Shown here piece by piece: positions 24,411-33,753 of a stretch of 64,000 bases of DNA (positions within the stretch are counted from its first letter, which is position 1; each line of letters opens with the position of its first letter). This DNA comes from Mercurialis annua (lineage: Eukaryota > Streptophyta > Magnoliopsida > Malpighiales > Euphorbiaceae): positions 940,001 to 1,004,000 of the forward strand of contig NC_065570.1 in the NCBI RefSeq assembly GCF_937616625.2, in the 5' to 3' direction. The notes under the pieces were generated by a model. The model had not been told where the DNA came from and did no database searches. It saw only the letters and a list, made by a program, of their open reading frames with translations. The position numbers and the translations under genes are program-made.

Positions 24411-26030
24411 TGATAGGAGTAAAATTACTCCTATATTTCGAGTCGTTTCTACGCATCTTTAATCGTTTTTATCGTATTATTCATACATTATTTAGTATTT
24501 TTATGCTTTATGGTGTGTGTTAGTGTTTCAAGGATTATTTAGTGATTATGGAGCGTTTTGAGCAATAAAGAGTATAAATCGTGGATTAGATCGAAGTCGT
24601 GAAGCTTGGGAATGAAGAAAGCACATTTGCACACATGAAAATCTGACCCCGACGCATTCATTGACAATTTTGGAGCAGTTAAAGACTTCAAATGACTTTA
24701 TGTTCTTCATAAGAAATAAAGTAGACATCTTAAGCTTTCCAGCGGTTCAAGAACCGACTCATTTGGAGTTTTCTACATCGAGTTATGAAGTTTTAAAGTT
24801 AGCAGTTGTGCAGCTGGAATTGGGTCTCGAACGAGAATTTAAGGTCTCGAACGAGACCTTCGAAATTTACTCACAGAGAGTTGTTTTTCGAACGAAAAAA
24901 GCATCGGAACTTCAGTTTGAGGCATGTCTCGAACGAGACATGCATTTTCTCGAACGAGACATGCAAAAAGGGCTGTATCCGAGTTGAATTTGGATATTTT
25001 TCCTACTTCGACTCCAACCGAAACTCCTATTACAAATTTGATTTGTAAAACGAATTTGAAGACTCCAGAACTACCTCCACTATATAAAGGCATTGTAATA
25101 TCATTAATTAAGAAATCAATCAAATAGATTAGACATTAGATTAGAGTAGTTATAATTTAATTTTCATTAAATAGCTTTTAGATTAGTTTTTTCCAGCAGT
25201 TTATAAGTAGTTTATAATTAGTTTCTGCAAGACGATTGTTGAAGATTTCAAGCTTAATCAAGACGATTCTTTCCGAAATTGACAACTCCGGTATTTATTG
25301 TTTAATTATGCTTTCTTCTTCATCATCCTTCTTGTTTTGTTTCAGTTTTATTATGAGTAACTAAAACCCTTGTTCGAGGGTTGATATGAACTTATAAATT
25401 GATAATTACTTGGATTGGATGGATTAGTTTTAATTCGTGTCTTAATTATTAATCTTATTGCTTGGATTAAATTAGCTACTTAGTTCATGATTTTGTGTTT
25501 AATTAACTAATTGAGAGATTGTTAATTAAATAGACATAGATAATTAAGAACTTAGAGGAAAACGCCGTGAGAGCGGGTTGGAATTTAGGTAGTCATTGAG
25601 TTTGCTTCATAATTATAATTTGATTATTTAATTCAGTTTTAATATCGTGAGAGCGAGTTAATAATTGGTTAGTTAATTAGGTTGTGATTTTATTCGGATC
25701 TTTGAGGCTTGAGAGGGCGGGATTCGGTGCTTTAGAATAGCTCGATTCACGATAAAATCACTAAGAAATTCTATTCCATAATTTTACTTATTTATTTGGG
25801 ATTATCAATCCTTGAACTTTTTAATCTTATTGTTTTAAACCCTATTTTATTATTTGTTTTCAGTTTATATTAGTTTAATTAAATTACAAAACCCTATTGA
25901 TTTTTCTAACTAGCCGATTAAAGAATATTTGAAATTAGTGATTAAGTCCATTGTCTCTGTGGGATCGATACTTGGTCTTCCAAGTTATATTACTTGAGCG
26001 ATATCGTACACTTGCGATTATTTGCCAACA
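24411..26030 (+). repeat. Element B 5' LTR
   Basis: A 1,620-bp LTR. The U3-like part carries five TCGAACGA-centred palindromes between about 24825 and 24965, including GGTCTCGAACGAGACC and CATGTCTCGAACGAGACATG. A good TATA box, TATATAAAGG, follows at 25081-25090. Confidence 0.92.
25081..25090 (+). promoter_or_regulatory. TATA box of the element B 5' LTR
   Basis: TATATAAAGG lies downstream of the palindrome cluster in the 5' LTR. The same sequence recurs at 29700-29709 in the 3' LTR. By position it is the likely retrotransposon promoter. Confidence 0.7.
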
Positions 26031-26036
26031 AGTTTT

Positions 26037-26054
26037 TGGCGCCGTTGCCGGGGA
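26037..26054 (+). other. Primer-binding site of element B (tRNA-Asp type)
   Basis: TGGCGCCGTTGCCGGGGA begins six bases past the 5' LTR end and is complementary to the CCA-tailed 3' end of plant tRNA-Asp. Confidence 0.85.
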
Positions 26055-26232
26055 CAATTGCGTACTTAATAAATTAAGAGTATTATATTCTTGATTGTGT
26101 TAGCCTCTATTTTCTATTTTTTTTGTGTTTGTCCGATTTTACGCGGGGTGTTCTTGTTTTTGGGTGTGCAGGAAATTTGATATTTGTTGGTTTATCCTTA
26201 TTTTTTTTGGTGTACCTATTCTGGCAAGGGCA

Positions 26233-27219
26233 ATGGCATGGAATCAAAATTATATGCAGTACCAAAATGTTCAGTATAACTGTGAAATTTGTGGGGATTT
26301 TGGTCATATTCGAGCTGAGTGTCATGCACTCTATCCAGATTGGAATGAACATGCCAACTATATGGGTGATCAATGGCAAACTAATGAAACTTATGGTTGG
26401 AACGATACTTGGGAGAACTTCAATGAAAATTTGAACTTTAATTCAAGTTATCACCCACATCAAAACGAATGGGATTTCAATTCCAACTTTGACAATGAAC
26501 TACAACAATCACCGAATTTTCAGCAAAATTGGAATGTGGATGAAGGAAGCAAGATTGACGAATTAATTGAGGAGATGAGAACCGCTTTCCAAAATCAAGC
26601 CGCCGTCAACCACCGTCTTGAGACGCAAATTTCTCAATTGGCTATTTTGATTCAAAATATAGCTCAAGATGGTCTACCATCTACAACAGAATCAAATCTA
26701 AAAGAGCAAGTAAAAGTAATTGAGCTTCGAAGCGGAAAATCACTTGACAATCCGCATGTTACGGAGGTGGTTCAAGTTGACGATGTGCCGATCAATAGTG
26801 AGGATGAGATGGCTGAAATTCCATATGTCAATGCTTTAGTTGGACATCATCCAACAAAGGTATATGTAGAGGTCGAAAAAGAACAGTGTGAGGATGGTGA
26901 ACTTGAAACTCCGATTTTCCACCCAGTTACAACATCCATAAGCTTAAATAATGAAAGTGGAGAGCAATTTGGTATTACGGTACTCTACGGGGAATTTAAC
27001 AAAGCCTTTGATTTCAAAGATCCATTCTTAGAAGGGTTCGATTCCGAGTATGATGGAAATATTACTAAATATATGAATATGCTTCATACTCCTCATGTTC
27101 CCTACTATAGAGTACAAGCATACTCTATATCATCCAAGTATTATTTGAAGGAGCCAACAAGGAAAAAGAGGAAGAAGATGCTACCAAGACGGCTTCCTCA
27201 TGTTAGGTTTTATTTTTAG
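26233..27219 (+). CDS. Partial Gag-like protein of element B
   Basis: 328 residues from the ATG at 26233 (MAWNQNY...). The frame is open further upstream from 26125, so the true start is uncertain. It has a CCHC zinc knuckle near the N-terminus (C-x2-C-x4-H-x4-C: CEICGDFGHIRAEC). An Asn/Trp/Tyr-rich stretch follows, then a coiled region with QISQLAILIQ, and IELRSGK, matching the (QIGQLA...TLRSGK) end of Athila-type Gag as I remember it. The capsid-like N-terminal domain and all of pol are missing. Where protease would follow, the frame instead runs into an acidic unrelated stretch ending in Lys/Arg-rich sequence. It is probably translated but needs pol from another element. Confidence 0.75.
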   Translation: MAWNQNYMQYQNVQYNCEICGDFGHIRAECHALYPDWNEHANYMGDQWQTNETYGWNDTWENFNENLNFNSSYHPHQNEWDFNSNFDNELQQSPNFQQNWNVDEGSKIDELIEEMRTAFQNQAAVNHRLETQISQLAILIQNIAQDGLPSTTESNLKEQVKVIELRSGKSLDNPHVTEVVQVDDVPINSEDEMAEIPYVNALVGHHPTKVYVEVEKEQCEDGELETPIFHPVTTSISLNNESGEQFGITVLYGEFNKAFDFKDPFLEGFDSEYDGNITKYMNMLHTPHVPYYRVQAYSISSKYYLKEPTRKKRKKMLPRRLPHVRFYF

Positions 27220-29029
27220 CAACCTTATGCAAAGAGTCAAGCTTTAGACTCTAACTAAAGCGCACTTGGGAGGCAATCCCAAGAGGTATTATTTTCCTTT
27301 CATCTTACACTCATGTTTTTCAATTTTTTTATTTCATTACACTGAGGACATTGCATGAAATAGTGTGAGGATGGAGGAAAAACATATCGTTTAGTTAGGA
27401 TTTTTATTTATTTATTATTGTTTGTTTATTTATGTTTTCTTAGGTTTAGTTTGTGTTTTTTTTATTATTATTGTTTTTCTTGTGTTTTTGTGTTTTAGTA
27501 GATAGTATTAGGGTGTTTTAGGATATTTATAGTTTATTTCAATGCCTTGTATCGCTTTAAATCTTTGTCTTTCAATTATGAAAAGTGTTAGTTGATTTGG
27601 TTTTATCTTTAAAATTTGTCAATCTTAGATTTCCCCGAATCAATGAATGTATGAACGCGACTTCTTAATTCGACAATTGATAAGTGATGCTTGCTTAATG
27701 ACTTAATAATTCGTTGACATAATCCGATGAAATATAGGTGATATATTATTTAGACTTGTTCAAATCGTTGAAACATAATTGAATAACTTGATGCGGATTC
27801 ATGACATGTCGATTGTTTATTTTTATAATCGTTTTTAAATTTTTGGCATAAGTAGCACAATTTTTGTAGGAATTGAGTTTATGGTATAACACTACACACT
27901 TTTGAGCGTTTTGAGCCTAATTTTCTTGTTGTGAGTGTTGATTGCATGTTTTATTCCTAGAACTTGCTCGGTGTCCGTTTAAAGTTACACGATTGAGTTT
28001 TCAACAATTAGATGATTATGGCAATTAGGTATAACCTTTCTTTTAGACCACTTAAATAGACTACCCTTTATCCCTTAGATTACACCAATTTGAGCCTTAA
28101 GCCTTTTTATTGTTTTTACCATATTTTACCCTTTATCGTTCTATATTTTACCTCTTTTATTTACCTTATCGACTTGATATATTATTTGTTATGACTATGA
28201 TGAATATAGGTGATTCATAACTCAAGCTTAGTGAAAAGAGAAAGTGAACTACATTGTGCTTAAAAAGATAGAGTTTACGCCTTGAAAAAGATTGAAAAAA
28301 AAAGAGATAAAAATTTGCAAGCAAAAGCTTCAAAAGAAGAAAAAAAAATTCTGAGATTGCAAAAAGCAATGAGTAGAGCGTAATTCAAAAAGAAAAGAAA
28401 GTTATAAGTTCACATAAACGCAAAACCGGAGTTAGATCAACCTAGAAGTTAATAGTAGTAATAAATAGTATATTAAGTTGATAATTAGCCTTTGTTTAAC
28501 CTTTTTACCTACCCTTTACCTTAGCCACATTACAACCCAATAAAAGACCATATGATTTTTGTTGATTACCGAATCAAGTAGCGGAGTCCGGGACTATGAG
28601 CAAGCTTATGGTGAGTATTCATGTTTTCAATTATGAGTTTTTTCTTTGATATATACCCTACTTGTTGATATATTGATGCCATTAGCTTAGTTTTTACTAA
28701 ATTGTGCTATGATTTGCCTAAGTGAGAAATTGATTATTTTCCATGTCCCGCGAGTGATAGTGAAACTTGAAGTGTGATTCAATTTGACCTTGTACTAATG
28801 AGTTAGTAACCTTTGTTATATTGAATTATGTCATAAATTATTATTGTTATTTGATTGCATCACTATTTAGTTGTCGGTTTTAGAAGGTTGTTTTTCATAT
28901 TATTCATAGGGTTGGGGATTTCTATTATTGATATATTTTTAAGATTTGTGCCAAGTTTTTCTAACATATTTTGTAGAGTAAGATTTATTTCTTGCTTGAG
29001 GACAAGCAAAGGGTAAGTGTGAGGATGTT
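27220..29029 (+). other. Element B 3' non-coding interior
   Basis: 1.8 kb of AT-rich sequence without a significant frame between gag and the 3' LTR. The purine-rich stretch just before the LTR (about 28995-29025) serves as the polypurine tract, although it is interrupted by T residues. Confidence 0.65.
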
Positions 29030-30649
29030 TGATAGGAGTAAAATTACTCCTATATTTCGAGTCGTTTCTACGCATCTTTAATCGTTTTTATCGTATTATT
29101 CATGCATTATTTAGTATTTTTATGCTTTATGGTGTGTGTTAGTGTTTCAAGGATTATTTAGTGATTATGGAGCGTTTTGAGCAATAAAGAGTATAAATCG
29201 TGGATTAGATCGAAGTCGTGAAGCTTGGGAATGAAGAAAGCACATTTGCACACATGAAAATCTGACCCCGACGCATTCATTGACAATTTTGGAGCAGTTA
29301 AAGACTTCAAATGACTTTATGTTCTTCATAAGAAATAAAGTAGACATCTTAAGCTTTCCGGCGGTTCAAGAACCGACTCATTTGGAGTTTTATACATCGA
29401 GTTATGAAGTTTTAAAGTTAGCAGTTGTGCAGCTGGAATTGGGTCTCGAACGAGAATTTAAGGTCTCGAACGAGACCTTCGAAATTTACTCACAGAGAGT
29501 TGTTTTTCGAACGAAAAAAGCATCGGAACTTCAGTTTGAGGCATGTCTCGAACGAGACATGCATTTTCTCGAACGAGACATGCAAAAAGGGCTGTATCCG
29601 AGTTGAATTTGGATATTTTTCCTACTTCGACTCCAACCGAAACTCCTATTACAAATTTGATTTGTAAAACGAATTTGAAGACTCCAGAACTACCTCCACT
29701 ATATAAAGGCATTGTAATATCATTAATTAAGAAATCAATCAAATAGATTAGACATTAGATTAGAGTAGTTATAATTTAATTTTCATTAAATAGCTTTTAG
29801 ATTAGTTTTTTCCAGCAGTTTATAAGTAGTTTATAATTAGTTTCTGCAAGACGATTGTTGAAGATTTCAAGCTTAATCAAGACGATTCTTTCCGAAATTG
29901 ACAACTCCGGTATTTATTGTTTAATTATGCTTTCTTCTTCATCATCCTTCTTGTTTTGTTTCAGTTTTATTATGAGTAACTAAAACCCTTGTTCGAGGGT
30001 TGATATGAACTTATAAATTGATAATTACTTGGATTGGATGGATTAGTTTTAATTCGTGTCTTAATTATTAATCTTATTGCTTGGATTAAATTAGCTACTT
30101 AGTTCATGATTTTGTGTTTAATTAACTAATTGAGAGATTGTTAATTAAATAGACATAGATAATTAAGAACTTAGAGGAAAACGCCGTGAGAGCGGGTTGG
30201 AATTTAGGTAGTCATTGAGTTTGCTTCATAATTATAATTTGATTATTTAATTCAGTTTTAATATCGTGAGAGCGAGTTAATAATTGGTTAGTTAATTAGG
30301 TTGTGATTTTATTCGGATCTTTGAGGCTTGAGAGGGCGGGATTCGGTGCTTTAGAATAGCTCGATTCACGATAAAATCACTAAGAAATCCTATTCCATAA
30401 TTTTACTTATTTATTTGGGATTATCAATCCTTGAACTTTTTAATCTTATTGTTTTAAACCCTATTTTATTATTTGTTTTCAGTTTATATTAGTTTAATTA
30501 AATTACAAAACCCTATTGATTTTTCTAGCTAGCCGATTAAAGAATATTTGAAATTAGTGATTAAGTCCATTGTCTCTGTGGGATCGATACTTGGTCTTCC
30601 AAGTTATATTACTTGAGCGATATCGTACACTTGCGATTATTTGCCAACA
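29030..30649 (+). repeat. Element B 3' LTR
   Basis: Same length as the 5' LTR (1,620 bp), with about five base differences seen by eye, for example TTCATACATT versus TTCATGCATT and CCAGCGG versus CCGGCGG. Confidence 0.92.
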
Positions 30650-30654
30650 AGTGC

Positions 30655-32329
30655 TCCAAACGTATCTTTCTCTGTAGATATCTATTCATATCTTGATTAC
30701 TTATCATGCTAATGTTCATTGCTATAATGTCTTATTGATATTCATTTTAAGACATTAGTCAGAGTTCTACACCCGTATCATGTCATCGGAAGCCAATTTT
30801 CGCTCCCGGAAGTCCCCCGGAGGTTCCGGTAAAGGTGGGGCACGTCGTGCTAGCTTGGCACGTCGTGCCCTTCAATTTTCATGAAGGGCACGTCGTGCCC
30901 TTCCTTGTGCACGTCGTGCACCCCTGGTGGTGCACGTCGTGCACCCTTGTGGTGCACGTCGTGCACTTCTAGTAGTGCACGTCGTGCCCACTTCGGGTAC
31001 GATGTTTCCGACGTGCTCTAGACCATTTCTGAGGCCCCAAATCATCCAAAACTCATACCAAGTCGCATCTAACTCATATAAACACTTAACTTATCACTTT
31101 ACACCTTAAACGTATCAAGAGTAACTCGATTTATATCCGAACGATTCAAACGTAACTTTTCAAACGAAACAGCCACTAACTCAGAAAATTTCACCATCAA
31201 AACGAAACTTTTACCTTTATTTGAGGCTGTAAAATGATAGAGGATCCTTTCCTCGTTCCGTGGCCGCGAGAATCGCTCAATTCCGAGTCCGAACGAAGGA
31301 GTTATGTCGATTTTAAGTTTGATCGCGTCGCGAAACTATGTCGCACGTCGTGAGACATAGTCGCACGTCGTGCGACACCCCTAAACAGGTCCAAACATCA
31401 TCTCGACATGCTCACGACATCCCTAACTCATTCCGACATGGTTCTACATCAATATAACACAATATTCAACTCAATAATCATCAAAAACGTCAAAAACTAC
31501 ATGATTACGATAGATTCGATCCGTATATAACAAAACAGCCCATTAACTTCCAATTTCAGAAAACCAAACCTCAATTTTACCTTGATTTGTAGTTCATAAT
31601 TGATTGAGGATCTAATTCTTGATCTAACGGTGTGAGAATCACTCGATTCGGACGAGAAACGGCGAAACGGCAGCGGATCGAATCGATCGTCACTTTTCTT
31701 CATTTCCTTCATCTGATTCTTCTTTTCTTCTTCTGGACTCTTCATTTCTCTTCTCAATTCTTATATACATATTGGTAAAAAGGTCATTTTGATCCCTCAC
31801 TTCTTTAACTCAAACCATTTCTCTTTTAAACTTCCTAATTTAACCAAATGGTTAAATTATCCTTTTAACTCAACTTTATACGTATTATTTATATCCAAAT
31901 AAATAATACTATCCCAAAATTATTATTTCCGTCAATAGTCTTTTAACTACTATACCCGAGGCTTAATTGGCTAATTTACACTTTAGCCCTTGAAACTTTT
32001 CAAAAGTTACAATTTAGCCCAAACGCATCCGCGTCCAAATTTTAAAAGGTCTCCGATTGACCCGAAACTTTTACCACATATACTATAAAACATTTCGCGG
32101 ATCTTGGCGAAATAATTTCCATTTTAAATCGTAGTGGCTAAATTACCACTTTAGTCCATGTACCTTATTTCGAGCTTTTCTTGACATTTTTCCTTCTAAT
32201 TCCAATTCTAACTTTAGAATTGAAATATAATATTAAGTTTCTCGAAAATTATTTCCAATATCGCCACCTTGGCGAAACAGGACTGGACACGTAGTCCAAT
32301 TAAATGCTTCAATATTTTGGGGTATTACA
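30655..32329 (-). repeat. Element A right LTR, second segment
   Basis: It resumes at TCCAAACGTATC exactly where the first segment stopped and matches 17461-19113, ending GGGGTATTACA. It differs from the left LTR by scattered transitions and by one extra palindrome unit in the CACGTCGTG array. Confidence 0.9.
30838..30990. repeat. GCACGTCGTGC palindrome array in the right A LTR
   Basis: Seven copies of GCACGTCGTGC, one more than in the left LTR. The extra unit is a GTGGTGCACGTCGTGCA-type repeat, a gain or loss since insertion. Neighbouring sequence also shows a few substitutions relative to the left array. Confidence 0.9.
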
Positions 32330-32650
32330 ATTTTAATATTTTTATTAAATTATTAAAATGATATTTTATACCAATGATTTTATTTTAAATAATACATAAC
32401 AACATCGCATTTACAGAAGTAAATTGACGTATTTTGAAGAAAAAAAAAAGTAAACAGATATCGATCCTCATATATGTCAATTTCGAATTTGAGTATGTTA
32501 TATAAACTTACAAGACAAAACTGACTGCTCCATTTCTAATAAAAAAATAAAAAAATAATAATATTTTTATTAATTTAAAAATATCTTTATTGTTAATTTA
32601 AACATTATAAAAAGTTAATTAAATTGTATTAACATCTTATATTATTAATT

Positions 32651-32654
<4 letters not shown>

Positions 32655-32702
<48 letters not shown>
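32655..32702. repeat. (TA)n microsatellite
   Basis: An uninterrupted TA dinucleotide run of about 48 bp inside the right arm of the outer Mutator-like element. Confidence 0.95.
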
Positions 32703-32707
<5 letters not shown>

Positions 32708-33007
32708 TAAATTTTTATATGAAAACAATTACAAGGATTTTGTTTATATAAAATTAAAGTGTAGGGACCTTATTTGTATAAATTAAAAGTGCAGGGACCT
32801 TATTTGTATATATCAAACTACAAAACTGAATACTAGTCTCGTTAACGGCGCGTGTACTGCACATGCTAACAGAACCTTAACAGAGGGACCTTGAGATGAT
32901 GGAAGTTAAAGTGTAGGGATTTAATAATGGGATACTTTAATGCAGGGACCTTATATGCAAAAACAAAAAAGTGCAGGGATACGCAGATGTATTAAGCCCA
33001 AAAATAA

Positions 33008-33753
33008 TAGTGTTGTTTAAAGTGTTTTTATTATTTTATAACCGTTTTGAGTAATTAAAACGAGATTGAATAAGATACTATATTATAAAGTCTTAAAGAA
33101 CAATAAGTTGGACTTTTTATACTAAAAATAAATAAAAATCGAGATGTGGCATTACACATTTGATAAAATGTGCTTTAATTTAAGATTTGATATTTTAAAA
33201 AATTACGAATTTTATTGTGTTTTGTAATTTTAATATAAATTTTCAATTCTGGTAAATATAAACACCAATATTTTACAATTCTAGACACCGCCAATTTTTT
33301 GTTAAAAAATGTTGTTGTAGATGTTAGAACCATGTTTATTTTGGTATACGGGTCAACATTTTTGACGGAAAATTATCTTGTGTCTAAAATTATAAAAGAA
33401 TAGTAATTCGTATAAAATTATATGTTTATGTTAAATTTTCAAAACGAGCTAAATTTAGTGAATTTTTAAGCAATTAAGCCTAAATTTTTTATAAAAAAGG
33501 GGATTTTTTTTGGACAATAACTAAAACAAACTCATTAACTCTAACGCTTTCCAATTCAATTATCTTCTGATTTGCTAATGTTATTTCTTTGAGTTGAATG
33601 ATCTTATCTCATGTACAATGCTGTCATTTTAAAGCATTTTTTGATTGTTATTTTAATTTAGATCAAATTTTTAAAAGTTTACAGCAGCATTGAGGTTAGC
33701 GATTTGATTTGGTCATAGTTTTATTTAGTTGGATCTAATACAAGGAATCTTTA
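33008..33753. other. AT-rich flank upstream of the MYND pseudogene
   Basis: Contains the former promoter or leader of the MYND gene. No distinct element was recognised. Confidence 0.4.

Larger units (their letters stand above)
24411..30649 (+). mobile_element. LTR retrotransposon B, young gag-only Athila-like element
   Basis: Two 1,620-bp LTRs (24411-26030 and 29030-30649) start TGATAGGAG and end TTTGCCAACA. The 5-bp duplication AGTGC flanks it at 24406-24410 and 30650-30654. The PBS TGGCGCCGTTGCCGGGGA (26037-26054) is complementary to the tRNA-Asp 3' end. The 3' interior ends CTTGAGGACAAGCAAAGG..., a phrase common before the polypurine tract of Athila-like Ty3/gypsy elements, and the motif CTTGGGAGGCAATCCC near 27265 is shared with that group. 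Only a gag-like frame is present; protease, RT, RNase H and integrase are absent. I counted about five LTR mismatches by eye, so the insertion is recent. It sits inside the right LTR of element A. Confidence 0.92.
16294..32329 (-). mobile_element. LTR retrotransposon A, non-autonomous, minus orientation
   Basis: Direct LTRs lie at 16294-19113 and 23244-32329, the latter interrupted by element B. Each starts TGTCACGACCC and ends GGGGTATTACA on the plus strand. The 5-bp duplications ATTTT are at 16289-16293 and 32330-32334. On the minus strand the 5' LTR is followed by TGGTATCAGAGC (23239-23228), complementary to initiator tRNA-Met. The polypurine tract TATAAGGGGGGAAGAA (19129-19114) abuts the 3' LTR. 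The phrase TTCGAGGACGAA upstream of the tract recalls the pol end of plant Ty3/gypsy chromoviruses. The 4.1-kb interior shows no reverse transcriptase or integrase motifs, so it probably depends on a relative. By eye the LTRs differ at only about a dozen sites plus one indel, implying a fairly recent insertion. Confidence 0.88.
15271..32998. mobile_element. Outer Mutator-like TIR element, split by nested LTR elements
   Basis: The left end GGCTTAATACATCTGCG and the right end CGCAGATGTATTAAGCC are inverted copies, and the inverted match continues for roughly 240 bp. Both arms carry repeated phrases of the type AGGTCCCTGCACT. Flanking 9-mers CAAAAACAA (15262-15270) and CAAAAATAA (32999-33007) differ at one base, as expected for an old 9-bp Mutator target duplication. 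Without the inserted LTR element the element is about 1.7 kb. It has no transposase frame. An AT-rich unit appears twice in direct orientation (about 15700-16000 and again across 16200-16293 plus 32335-32520), an internal tandem duplication. The LTR element landed in the second copy. Confidence 0.8.

Noticed and set aside
24661..24987. 108-codon ORF in the B LTR (also at 29280)
   Set aside because: Present because the LTR is duplicated. The palindromes produce LERDM-type repeats, and it resembles no protein.
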